DNA of 6,345 bases from CABHOJ01 sp965649545 (GCA_965649545.1 CBFGLF010000101.1:1-6345); one strand, 5' to 3'. Shown: positions 1 through 6,345, numbered from the stretch's first letter. Translations and numbers: made by a program. Notes: a model not told the origin generated them from the sequence alone.

Positions 1-476
1 TCCGTCACTTGGGGAATGCTCAGCACTTCGCTGCTGACCTTGGATTTCCAGAGCAACTTGCCCGATTGGTCATAGGCCATGACATAGGCTTTTGGTGTAC
101 CGACCAACACGAGGTTGGGGCCGAGACCGACACCGCCGGATAGCGGTTCACCTGCGTTGATGCGCCACACCTGTTTTCCCGTGGCCGCGTCGATCTTGGC
201 GATCTCGCCCGTGGCGCTTGCCGCATAGACCATGCCCGCTTCCACGGCGGGCGTGAAATCGTATTCGAGCGACTCACCGAGATTGGTCTGCCACATGACT
301 TTAGGCGTCATGGTGGCCTTGAATTCGACCAGTTCCTCTGGCGGCTCGGCCAATTCACGTCCGAACATGCGTTCGGACATATCATTCTTGAGGTCGGTGA
401 TCGAACTGCACGCACTGAGGGCCAGTGCGAACAAGGCCAGAAAGGTGGTCTGTAATCCCAATTTAGCTGCTGGCAA
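1..476 (-). CDS. bamB: BamB, outer-membrane assembly lipoprotein (5' part only)
   Basis: BamB is the beta-propeller lipoprotein of the BAM complex, which folds beta-barrel proteins into the outer membrane from the periplasmic side. Translation from TTG at 476 gives a lipoprotein signal peptide: a short n-region with Lys5, a hydrophobic stretch at 12-20, and lipobox LSAC with the acylated cysteine at about 23, followed by Ser, which favours outer-membrane sorting. Beyond about residue 60 come PQQ-type propeller repeats, with blades ending in patterns such as DAATGKQVWR and YDQSGKLLWK. An in-frame stop upstream (495-497) and the lack of any ATG before about codon 36 leave TTG at 476 as the best start; a second TTG at 461 would lose Lys5. 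The start lies one base after the yfgM stop, so translation is probably coupled. About 158 codons are present; the family is usually near 380-400 residues, so the 3' part lies beyond the left edge. Position after yfgM is the conserved one. Confidence 0.94.
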   Translation of the reverse strand, partial: MPAAKLGLQTTFLALFALALSACSSITDLKNDMSERMFGRELAEPPEELVEFKATMTPKVMWQTNLGESLEYDFTPAVEAGMVYAASATGEIAKIDAATGKQVWRINAGEPLSGGVGLGPNLVLVGTPKAYVMAYDQSGKLLWKSKVSSEVLSIPQVT

Positions 477-477
477 T

Positions 478-1104
478 TTAACTACCCAGGGCTTCTAGCT
501 TGTGTTGGGTATAGAGGTGATAACGGCCTTGCGGATCCAGTTTGGCCAGCGCTTCGGTATAGGCCGTCTTGGCTTCCGCCTTCTTGCCTTGCGCCACGAG
601 GATGTCGCCCTTCAGGTCAGCGAACAAGCCATCGAATGCGGGGTCGTGCTTCTCGGCGAGCGTCTTCAGCGCAGCATCGTAAGCCTGGGTCTCGAACTGG
701 ATCGAAGCTAGCTGCAGCACCGCGAGCGCTTTCACAGCGTCTTCCTTGGCATGCTTGATCGCCCATTCCAATTGCGCGATCGCCGTCTTGGTATCGCTGT
801 CCTGGTAATTGGCCTTGGCCGCGAGCAGTGCTGCGCGACCTGCATAGGGCGTGGAGCCATAGTTGTCCATCAGGTCGCCTGCGACCGACTTGATGGTCTT
901 GGTGTCCTTAGTCTCGGGCTTCATGAGCACTTGATATTGGGCAGAAGCCGCAGCTGATTGCTTGTGCTGATAGATCTTCCATCCCTGGAATCCCGCGTAG
1001 GCGATGGCAGCAGCGGCCACCACGGTCAATACCTTGTTACCGTTGGCACGCCACCATGCCTTCATCGCGTCTAACTGTTCCTGTTCTTCTAGATCGTATG
1101 CCAT
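478..1104 (-). CDS. yfgM: YfgM-type TPR protein, Sec translocon-associated
   Basis: This 208-residue protein matches the YfgM family (TPR_21 type): an inner-membrane protein with a single N-terminal anchor and a periplasmic tetratricopeptide domain. In E. coli it pairs with the chaperone PpiD at SecYEG and helps hand exported proteins to periplasmic chaperones. The N-terminus is acidic (MAYDLEEQEQLDAMKAWW, cytoplasmic), followed by a hydrophobic segment at about 24-42 and then helical TPR-like repeats from about 70 to 205. The clearest repeat unit is at about 164-190 (GDILVAQGKKAEAKTAYTEA). Length is normal for the family (E. coli 206). It starts 17 bases after the preceding ATPase gene behind a good Shine-Dalgarno and ends one base before bamB. 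In most relatives it directly follows hisS; here two transporter genes separate them. The family call is strong; the PpiD/SecYEG role is by homology. Confidence 0.93.
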   Translation of the reverse strand: MAYDLEEQEQLDAMKAWWRANGNKVLTVVAAAAIAYAGFQGWKIYQHKQSAAASAQYQVLMKPETKDTKTIKSVAGDLMDNYGSTPYAGRAALLAAKANYQDSDTKTAIAQLEWAIKHAKEDAVKALAVLQLASIQFETQAYDAALKTLAEKHDPAFDGLFADLKGDILVAQGKKAEAKTAYTEALAKLDPQGRYHLYTQHKLEALGS

Positions 1105-1110
1105 ACCAAT

Positions 1111-1114
1111 TCCT
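1111..1114 (-). promoter_or_regulatory. Ribosome binding site of yfgM
   Basis: On the minus strand the 17-base gap before yfgM contains AGGA six bases upstream of the ATG at 1104, with a second GAGG just before it. It is one of the three clear Shine-Dalgarno sequences in the window. It suggests that yfgM can start translation independently of the inserted ATPase genes upstream. Confidence 0.7.
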
Positions 1115-1121
1115 ACCCTCG

Positions 1122-1934
1122 TTATGCTGTTTGAACGGCCAGACCCTGACGGCCTGGGATCGCGTTCAGTAGATTTCTCGTATATTCCTGTTTCGGTGCC
1201 GCATACAGGGCCTCCACCGTGTCGTGCTCGATCAGCTTGCCGCGATGCATCACGGCCACTTCGTCGGCGATGTGTCTGACGACGCGCAGATCATGGCTGA
1301 TGAACAAGTAACTCAGGTTCATCTCTTGCTGCAACTCCTTGAGCAGCAACAGGATCTGCGCCTGTATCGACACATCCAGTGCCGACACTGGTTCATCACA
1401 GACTACCAGTTTCGGCTCCAGCACCAAGGCACGGGCGATGCCGATACGTTGGCGCTGCCCGCCTGAGAATTGATGGGGATACTTTTTCATATCCGCCTCG
1501 GTCAAGCCCACGCGCTTCAGCATCTTGATGACCTTGCTCTCACGCTCGTCCGCATTCCCCAAACCGTGGATCAGCAAGCCTTCGGCGACGATCTCGCCGA
1601 TCCGCATTCGCGGATTGAGCGATGCGAACGGATCCTGGAAGACCATCTGCATGTCACGCCGCTGTTGACGCAGCTCAGCGGCGGTCAACTTGGCCAGGTC
1701 GACGCCCTGGAAAAGCACTTCGCCCTGATCCAAGGGCTGCAATTGTAGCAGACAACGAGCCAAGGTTGATTTGCCGCTGCCCGATTCGCCTACCACCGCC
1801 AAGGTGCTGCCGGTCTTCAGATCGACGCTGACATCGTCCAGCGCGTGGATCTTGGTGCTGCCCAGCCCGAGTTTGCCGCTGCGTTGGGTGTAGGTCTTGA
1901 AGAGGTGCCTGGCGCTCAGGATGACATCGCTCAT
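1122..1934 (-). CDS. Peptide ABC transporter ATPase, DppF/OppF-like (YejF C-half-like)
   Basis: This 270-residue protein is a complete ABC nucleotide-binding subunit of the peptide/nickel importer class (DppF/OppF type), expected on the cytoplasmic face of an inner-membrane importer. Visible motifs are Walker A GESGSGKS (49-56), Q-loop VFQDP with Gln100, signature FSGGQ (156-160), Walker B LVVCDEP (176-182), D-loop SALD, and switch His214 in FISHD. All catalytic residues are present. It stops soon after PKQEYTRNLLNAIP (247-260) and lacks the roughly 50-residue cysteine-bearing tail typical of DppF/OppF; the QEYTR ending resembles the C-terminal half of E. coli YejF. The ATG overlaps the stop of the preceding ATPase gene as ATGA, and a GGAG lies seven bases upstream. 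The two probably form a heterodimer. No permease or binding protein is adjacent, so the substrate (peptide, nickel or other) cannot be told. Confidence 0.9.
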   Translation of the reverse strand: MSDVILSARHLFKTYTQRSGKLGLGSTKIHALDDVSVDLKTGSTLAVVGESGSGKSTLARCLLQLQPLDQGEVLFQGVDLAKLTAAELRQQRRDMQMVFQDPFASLNPRMRIGEIVAEGLLIHGLGNADERESKVIKMLKRVGLTEADMKKYPHQFSGGQRQRIGIARALVLEPKLVVCDEPVSALDVSIQAQILLLLKELQQEMNLSYLFISHDLRVVRHIADEVAVMHRGKLIEHDTVEALYAAPKQEYTRNLLNAIPGRQGLAVQTA

Positions 1935-2770
1935 GCGGGGACTCCATCGCCGTCAATCCAGGCGTAATCGATCGGTTGCAAGGCCTTCTTGCCATCCGCA
2001 TCCGGGACACAGGCCAGCAAGGCTTTGGTATAAGGGTGTTGAGGCTGGTTCAAAACCTGCGTGACAGGCCCTGATTCGACGATCTCGCCGCGGAACATCA
2101 CCACGACGTCGTCCGCGATGTCGGCGACCACGCCAAAATCGTGCGTGATGAAGAGCATGCCCATGTTCATGCGGGTCTTCAGTTCATCCAGCAGCTTGAG
2201 GATCTGGGCCTGCACGGTCACGTCTAGCGCCGTGGTCGGCTCATCGGCGATCAGCATGGCGGGTTCGCAGGCGATGCTCATCGCGATCATGACGCGCTGT
2301 CGCTGCCCGCCGGAGAGTTCATCCGGGTAACTATCTGCACGGGCCGCCGGGATGCCGACTTGCTCGAGCAAACTCGCCACCCTGGCCTTGAGGGCCTTGC
2401 CCTTGAGGCCCAAGTGTACCGTCAGGCTCTCACCGATCTGGTAGCCGACGGTCAAGACCGGGTTGAGGGAAGTCATCGGTTCCTGAAAGATCATGCCGAT
2501 GCGCTTGCCGCGAATATCGCGCATCTGTTCGTGACTGAGGCTGACTAGGTCCTGGCCCTGGAACAGGACCTTGCCGCCGACTTGCTTGAGTTGTTTGGAT
2601 AGCAATTGCATGACGGCGAGCGCTGTCAGGCTCTTCCCACTGCCGGATTCACCGACCACACAGGTGGTTCGCCCCGGCTGCAGCGTGAGACTGACGTCCT
2701 TGACCAGCATGCGCTCCGGCATCGCAGCTGGGACGATCGTTAGACCTTCGATACGCAGTAGCTCAGTCAT
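1931..2770 (-). CDS. Peptide ABC transporter ATPase, DppD/OppD-like (YejF N-half-like)
   Basis: This 279-residue ABC nucleotide-binding subunit belongs to the DppD/OppD class of peptide/nickel importers. Its motifs are Walker A GESGSGKS (40-47), Q-loop IFQEP with Gln96, signature LSGGQ (152-156), Walker B MLIADEP (172-178), D-loop ALD, and switch His210 in FITHD, all intact. The start of the oligopeptide-transporter C-terminal domain is present (HPYTKALLACVPD, 245-257). The protein ends at 279, whereas DppD/OppD usually run to about 320-335 with a four-cysteine tail that binds an iron-sulfur cluster in some members; that tail is absent. The segment NMGMLFITH (202-210) is also found in YejF. 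The ATG overlaps the end of hisS by 8 bases and has no Shine-Dalgarno at normal distance, so expression probably depends on ribosomes finishing hisS. Its partner is the following gene. Family is certain, substrate is not. Confidence 0.9.
   Translation of the reverse strand: MTELLRIEGLTIVPAAMPERMLVKDVSLTLQPGRTTCVVGESGSGKSLTALAVMQLLSKQLKQVGGKVLFQGQDLVSLSHEQMRDIRGKRIGMIFQEPMTSLNPVLTVGYQIGESLTVHLGLKGKALKARVASLLEQVGIPAARADSYPDELSGGQRQRVMIAMSIACEPAMLIADEPTTALDVTVQAQILKLLDELKTRMNMGMLFITHDFGVVADIADDVVVMFRGEIVESGPVTQVLNQPQHPYTKALLACVPDADGKKALQPIDYAWIDGDGVPA
1942..1945 (-). promoter_or_regulatory. Ribosome binding site of second ATPase gene
   Basis: GGAG on the minus strand lies seven bases before the ATG at 1934, inside the last codons of the first ATPase gene. 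It supports 1934 as a real separate start rather than a frameshift inside one fused gene. Confidence 0.65.
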
Positions 2771-4022
2771 GTTTGAGTAGTTGAACCGCAGACTCCAGTG
2801 TTAGTTTTTGTTGTTCACCCGCAGACAGCATAGGTTTGAGACTGACTTGATCGGACTGTATCTCATCGTCACCGATGATCATGGCATAGCGCGCCTTACT
2901 GCGATCCGCTTTCTTCATCTGCGATTTGAAACTGCCGCCGCCTGCGTGCATCACCACAGCCAGGCCAGCGTCACGCAGTCGCTCAGAGATCGCGAGTGCC
3001 TTCGCTTCAGCCAGCTCACCGACATTGACCAGATAAACGTCCGCTTGTTCAATCGCCTCGACCCCGTATTCCTGCATCAACAGGAATACCCGTTCAAGAC
3101 CGATGCCGAAGCCGCAGGCCGGGGTCGCCGAACCACCCAGCCGCTCGACCAGGCTGTCGTATCGTCCGCCGCCGGCGATGGTGCCTTGGCTACCCAGCCG
3201 GGTGGTCACCCACTCGAAGACGGTCCGGTTGTAATAATCGAGGCCACGCACCAGACGGGGATTGACCTCAAAGTCGACGCCAGCATCGCGCAGCTGCTGG
3301 CAAAGTCGCTCGAAATGGGCCCTGCTTTCCGCACCCAGCACGTCAATGAGCTTGGGCGCGGCCTCGATCATGGCTTGCATCGCTGGATTCTTGCTGTCGA
3401 GGATGCGCAAGGGGTTGGTGTGGAGACGCCGTTTAGCGTCCTCATCGAGCACCGCAGCATGCTCTTCGAAATACTTGATCAGTGTCTGGCGATACTCGGC
3501 ACGCTCGGTGGCATCGCCGATGGTATTGAGATGCAGCGCGACATCCTGGATCCCGAGTTCGCGCCACAGGCGTGCCAGCATGATGATCTGTTCGGCGTCG
3601 ACATCCGGTCCTGCGAAGCCGAACGATTCGACACCGATCTGATGGAATTGGCGCTGCCTGCCCTTCTGTACGTTCTCATGCCGGAACATCGGCCCCATGT
3701 ACCACAGCCGCTGAGGACCGTTATAGGTGAGGCTGTGCTCGACCACGGCTCGCACGCAGCCTGCCGTGCCTTCCGGCCGCAGCGTCAGGCGGTCACCGTT
3801 GAGCTTGTCTTCCCAGGAGTACATCTCTTTCTCGACGATGTCCGTATGTTCACCCACGCTACGTACGAACAGATCGGTGGGCTCGACGATAGGCAGACGG
3901 ATATTACGGTAACCGTACTTGGCCAGCACGCTGGCGGCGGTGGATTCGAGCTTCTGCCAAAGCGCGGTCTGCTCAGGCAGGATGTCGTAAAAACCCTTGA
4001 TGCTCTGGAATTGATCGCTCAT
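2763..4022 (-). CDS. hisS: Histidyl-tRNA synthetase
   Basis: HisS charges tRNA-His with histidine in the cytoplasm as a class II homodimer. The 419 residues match the usual bacterial length (E. coli 424). In order: motif 1 region at about 45-65, the RPEGT loop (82-86), motif 2 (MFRHE at 112-116, then RQRQFHQIGVE to 132), the HisRS-specific LVRGLDYY (257-264) that contacts histidine, motif 3 GFGIGLERV (304-312), and a C-terminal anticodon-binding domain from about 325 with the conserved GGGSFKSQMKKADRSKARYA (361-380). All key residues appear intact. The ATG at 4022 begins the typical MSDQFQSIKGFYDILP. Upstream is a 28-base gap from ispG filled largely by a tandem repeat and without a canonical Shine-Dalgarno. 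The 3' end overlaps the first ATPase gene by 8 bases. In most relatives yfgM follows here directly. Confidence 0.99.
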   Translation of the reverse strand: MSDQFQSIKGFYDILPEQTALWQKLESTAASVLAKYGYRNIRLPIVEPTDLFVRSVGEHTDIVEKEMYSWEDKLNGDRLTLRPEGTAGCVRAVVEHSLTYNGPQRLWYMGPMFRHENVQKGRQRQFHQIGVESFGFAGPDVDAEQIIMLARLWRELGIQDVALHLNTIGDATERAEYRQTLIKYFEEHAAVLDEDAKRRLHTNPLRILDSKNPAMQAMIEAAPKLIDVLGAESRAHFERLCQQLRDAGVDFEVNPRLVRGLDYYNRTVFEWVTTRLGSQGTIAGGGRYDSLVERLGGSATPACGFGIGLERVFLLMQEYGVEAIEQADVYLVNVGELAEAKALAISERLRDAGLAVVMHAGGGSFKSQMKKADRSKARYAMIIGDDEIQSDQVSLKPMLSAGEQQKLTLESAVQLLKHD

Positions 4023-4023
4023 C

Positions 4024-4045
4024 GCTTGTTCTTAGCTTGTTCTTA
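4024..4045 (-). repeat. 11-bp perfect tandem repeat before hisS
   Basis: The minus strand reads TAAGAACAAGC twice in a row with no mismatch, filling 22 of the 28 bases between the ispG stop and the hisS ATG and ending one base before the ATG. It occupies the position where the ribosome binding site should be; the closest Shine-Dalgarno-like match in each copy is only TAAG/AAGAA. It looks like a recent short duplication. Its effect on hisS translation is unknown. Confidence 0.9.
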
Positions 4046-4050
4046 TTGGT

Positions 4051-5331
4051 TCAGATGGCTTTTAGCGGGATGGTCTTGGTCGCCGGGATATGTTGACGCA
4101 GGGCGCCGCCTTCAGCGTAATTCTCTTGCACGTAGCGCTCGACGATGGCCTGGAACTCCTCTGCGATCCTGTCGCCTTTGAGGGTCACGGTCTTTTGCCC
4201 GTCGACGAATACCGGCGCCACAGGCACCTCCCCCGTGCCCGGCAGACTGATCCCGATATTGGCGAGCTTGGATTCCCCCGGCCCATTGACCACACAGCCC
4301 ATGACGGCGACGCTCATGGTCTCGACGCCAGGATACTCGGTGCGCCAGATCGGCATCTGCTCGCGCAGGTAGCGCTGGATCTTTTGCGCCAGTTCCTGAA
4401 AGAAAGTCGAGGTCGTACGGCCACAGCCGGGGCATGCCGTCACCAGCGGCGTGAATGAACGGATGCCCATGGTCTGCAGGATCTCCTGCGCCACCACGAC
4501 TTCCTTGGTACGGGATTCGCCGGGTTCCGGTGTGAGCGAGATGCGGATGGTGTCGCCGATGCCTTCCTGTAGTAGCAAAGAGAGTGCAGCGGTCGACGCG
4601 ACGATACCTTTAGAACCCATGCCAGCCTCGGTAAGCCCAAGGTGAAGCGGATAGTTGCAACGTTTGGCAAGCTCACGGTAGACCGTCACCAGATCCTGTA
4701 CATCGCTGACCTTGCAAGAGATGATGATCTGGTTCGCCGGCAAACCGATGGCCTCGGCCTGCGTGGCGCTTTCTAGCGCCGACTGGATCAAGGCTTCACG
4801 CATCAACGCATCGGACGATAGCGGTTCGCTGCGTTTCGCATTCTCATCCATCATGCGCGCCATCTTTTCCTGATCCAGACTACCCCAGTTGACACCGATC
4901 CGCACCGGCTTGCCATACTTGATCGCAGTCTCGATCATCGCGGCGAACTGGTCGTCCCGCTTGGAGCCCTTGCCGACATTGCCCGGGTTGATGCGGTACT
5001 TGGCCAAGGCTTCAGCGCACTCCGGATATTGTGCGAGCAGCTTGTGCCCGTTGTAATGGAAGTCGCCGACCAGCGGTACGTTACACCCCATCGCGTCGAG
5101 CTTGCGGCGGATGGTCGCCACCTGCGCGGCCGCTTCGGGGGAATTGACCGTGATACGCACCACCTCGGAACCGGCCTGCCATAACTCGAAGACCTGCTGG
5201 ACGGTGGCTTCAGCGTCTGCCGTATCGGTATTGGTCATGGATTGGACGACCACGGGGGCGCCGCCACCGACCGGCACGTGGCCGACCATGGCTTGCAGAC
5301 TGTCACGACGGGTGATGGCTAGACTATTCAA
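4051..5331 (-). CDS. ispG: IspG, HMBPP synthase of the MEP pathway
   Basis: IspG (GcpE) reductively converts methylerythritol 2,4-cyclodiphosphate to HMBPP, the penultimate step of the MEP isoprenoid pathway, using a [4Fe-4S] cluster in the cytoplasm. The N-terminal barrel opens with VGHVPVGGGAPVVVQSMTNT (16-35). The C-terminal cluster domain has Cys300 and Cys303 in CPGCGR, Cys346 in GCVVNGPGE, and Glu353, corresponding to E. coli Cys270, Cys273, Cys305 and Glu312. The 426 residues exceed E. coli's 372 mainly through an insert around 150-210 (DENAKRSEPLSSDALMREAL and following), a form seen in betaproteobacteria. The start is TTG at 5331, preceded by GGAAAG: no ATG or GTG is available upstream in frame, and the first internal ATG (codon 15) would cut into the conserved start of the barrel. 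It lies 40 bases after rodZ and 28 before hisS, the conserved order. Confidence 0.98.
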   Translation of the reverse strand: MNSLAITRRDSLQAMVGHVPVGGGAPVVVQSMTNTDTADAEATVQQVFELWQAGSEVVRITVNSPEAAAQVATIRRKLDAMGCNVPLVGDFHYNGHKLLAQYPECAEALAKYRINPGNVGKGSKRDDQFAAMIETAIKYGKPVRIGVNWGSLDQEKMARMMDENAKRSEPLSSDALMREALIQSALESATQAEAIGLPANQIIISCKVSDVQDLVTVYRELAKRCNYPLHLGLTEAGMGSKGIVASTAALSLLLQEGIGDTIRISLTPEPGESRTKEVVVAQEILQTMGIRSFTPLVTACPGCGRTTSTFFQELAQKIQRYLREQMPIWRTEYPGVETMSVAVMGCVVNGPGESKLANIGISLPGTGEVPVAPVFVDGQKTVTLKGDRIAEEFQAIVERYVQENYAEGGALRQHIPATKTIPLKAI

Positions 5332-5371
5332 GATGCTTTCCGAACTGGCTGTGGGTATGCGCGTGCACGTG

Positions 5372-6313
5372 TTATTCCAGGGTCAAACGGGCCACATTGA
5401 GCCTGCTGTGCGGCCCGAGGTCGACCGACTTGCCGTTGTAAGTCAGGCTAGTCGCAGCCGCATTGCCGATGATGAGTTTCAACGGAGGTGTCGCCTCGAC
5501 GACCTCGTCACTCCCTGCCGGTTTGTTCTTGTTCACAAGCTCCTTGTTGTCGCGATCGACCACGCTGACCCAGGTTTGCTGGGAAAAGTGCATCGTCAAC
5601 TTGGATACGCCGGTTTGGGATGGTACGGCCGACGTGGGTGGGATCGGCGCTGTCGAGGTGGGCGAAGCTGCTGGCGGTATGGCTATAGCGGCTGGTGTTG
5701 TAACGGCAGGTTCTACGGTGGCTGCGGCGGCTGACGGCGATTGTGCCGGCTCAGCCTCTGGCAAGGCGGCCTGATCGCGCTCCGCGGCAGGCAAGGCGGC
5801 GATCGGCAGTGGCTCAGTCACCATGTCGCTGCTGGCCTCCACCGGTGACGCAACGGGCGCTGCCGATGGCTGGGCGGACTGGCTTTTTGGATATTCGAAG
5901 TAAAGCAGCCAGGCACCGAGCAACAACGCGATCACGATACTGGCGGAAATGTAGGCCAGCCATGGTCGACGGTCCCCGCCGGAAATGAGGATGTTGGCCG
6001 ACTGGATGGTGATGGCCTTCGGGCCACCGGCAGGTGAATAGGCTTTGTAGACATCCAGCAAGGGCTCGGCGGGTATCTCCAGCAGACGCGCATAGTTGCG
6101 AATGAAACCGCGGGTGATGGTCGCTTCTGGCAACGCAGAGAATTCGTCGTTCTCCAGGGCATGGATCTGTCGCAAGCTGAGACGCAGATGACTCGCCACA
6201 TCCTCTACTGATAGGCCCAGCGCTTCCCGTGCCTGCCTGAAGCTAGGACCGATCGCAGATACCGTTGGCTGGGCCTCGGCGTCGATCGCAATTGTCTCGT
6301 TCGATTCCGTCAT
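5372..6313 (-). CDS. rodZ: RodZ-type cytoskeleton-linked cell-shape protein
   Basis: RodZ is a bitopic inner-membrane protein that links the MreB cytoskeleton to the elongation machinery and keeps rod shape. The protein has 313 residues from ATG at 6313 (E. coli 337). In order: a cytoplasmic helix-turn-helix domain of the HTH_25 type (about 22-92, FRQAREALGLSVEDVASHLR, then RGFIRNYARLLEI), a juxtamembrane linker, a transmembrane segment at about 118-138 ending in LLGAWLLYF, a Pro/Ala/Ser/Thr-rich periplasmic linker (about 143-235), and a C-terminal DUF4115 domain (about 238-311) ending in the typical HSRLNVARLTLE. An in-frame GTG sits directly before the ATG, but AGGA is five bases from the ATG and too close to the GTG, so ATG is preferred. 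The upstream reading frame stops with TGA overlapping this ATG. Next to ispG is its conserved place. Confidence 0.94.
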   Translation of the reverse strand: MTESNETIAIDAEAQPTVSAIGPSFRQAREALGLSVEDVASHLRLSLRQIHALENDEFSALPEATITRGFIRNYARLLEIPAEPLLDVYKAYSPAGGPKAITIQSANILISGGDRRPWLAYISASIVIALLLGAWLLYFEYPKSQSAQPSAAPVASPVEASSDMVTEPLPIAALPAAERDQAALPEAEPAQSPSAAAATVEPAVTTPAAIAIPPAASPTSTAPIPPTSAVPSQTGVSKLTMHFSQQTWVSVVDRDNKELVNKNKPAGSDEVVEATPPLKLIIGNAAATSLTYNGKSVDLGPHSRLNVARLTLE

Positions 6314-6345
6314 CACTTTCCTGACAACAATGCTTTGGTTTGTTC
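6313..6345 (-). CDS. C-terminal end of an upstream gene, possibly PilF/PilW (partial)
   Basis: One minus-strand frame of the last 33 bases reads EQTKALLSGK and then TGA, and this TGA overlaps the rodZ ATG by one base. Such a stop/start overlap with the Shine-Dalgarno inside the preceding gene is typical of genes in an operon. In betaproteobacteria the gene before rodZ is commonly pilF/pilW, a TPR lipoprotein needed for type IV pilus assembly or secretin stability, often preceded by rlmN. Ten residues cannot establish identity; the call rests on gene order. One of the other two frames is rodZ itself, and the third also stays open across this short stretch, so chance is possible. Confidence 0.4.
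   Translation of the reverse strand, partial: EQTKALLSGK
6319..6322 (-). promoter_or_regulatory. Ribosome binding site of rodZ
   Basis: AGGA on the minus strand, five bases before the ATG at 6313. It decides between the GTG at 6316 (only two bases away) and the ATG in favour of the ATG. Confidence 0.7.

Noticed and set aside
232..498. Plus-strand open frame of 88 codons opposite bamB
   Set aside because: It is a shadow of the bamB signal peptide and first propeller region, with no supporting Shine-Dalgarno or recognisable domain.
1931..1934. Possible frameshift splitting one fused YejF-like gene
   Set aside because: The second ATPase has its own ATG, a GGAG seven bases upstream and a natural N-terminus, and the first has a natural C-terminal extension past HPYT. 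This looks like two real genes with an ATGA overlap.
2808..4181. Long plus-strand open frame of 457 codons antisense to hisS and the ispG end
   Set aside because: The opposite frame carries the complete, motif-rich HisS. The plus-strand translation is rich in His, Leu, Arg and Gln with no recognisable domain, and long antisense frames are common opposite GC-rich genes.
5363..5371. Overlapping palindromes GTGCAC and CACGTG after the rodZ stop
   Set aside because: Too short for a terminator stem, with no T-tract following in the minus-strand direction. A protein-binding site cannot be supported from one occurrence.
5610..5885. Repetitive-looking stretch rich in Gly/Ala-type codons on the plus strand, with open frames there
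   Set aside because: It is the Pro/Ala-rich periplasmic linker of RodZ read on the other strand; low complexity explains the repeats and the open frames.

Overview
The window is a densely packed piece of bacterial chromosome in which every gene reads on the minus strand. It holds the conserved proteobacterial block rodZ - ispG - hisS - yfgM - bamB, with one departure: two peptide-transporter-type ABC ATPase genes sit between hisS and yfgM. Gene order, the long (426-residue) form of IspG with an insert around residues 150-210, and moderately high GC point to a betaproteobacterium. Something in or near the Nitrosomonadales is possible, but the sequence alone does not fix family or genus.

Layout, in the direction of transcription (high to low coordinates). 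The right edge (6345-6313) carries what looks like the last ten codons of an upstream gene, by context probably the type IV pilus TPR lipoprotein gene pilF/pilW. Its TGA overlaps the ATG of rodZ (6313-5372). After a 40-base gap comes ispG (5331-4051), with a TTG start. A 28-base gap follows, mostly an 11-bp perfect tandem repeat, and then hisS (4022-2763). The first ABC ATPase (2770-1931) overlaps the end of hisS by 8 bases, and the second (1934-1122) overlaps the first by 4 (ATGA). After 17 bases carrying a good Shine-Dalgarno comes yfgM (1104-478). One base after its stop comes a TTG start for bamB (476 to the left edge), which is cut off by the window after about 158 codons. No gap exceeds 40 bases, and no terminator, RNA gene, mobile element or CRISPR array is visible. 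The arrangement reads as one operon whose promoter lies beyond the right edge.

The genes serve growth and the envelope: cell shape (RodZ), isoprenoid precursors (IspG), translation (HisS), help for exported proteins at the Sec translocon (YfgM) and outer-membrane protein assembly (BamB). The ATPase pair has intact nucleotide-binding motifs. No permease or substrate-binding protein lies beside it, and both proteins are short at the C-terminus, like the two halves of the single YejF/GsiA-type protein. This insertion, the tandem repeat at the hisS translation start, and the unusual starts and overlaps are the points most worth a second look. Nothing in the window amounts to a clearly new system.
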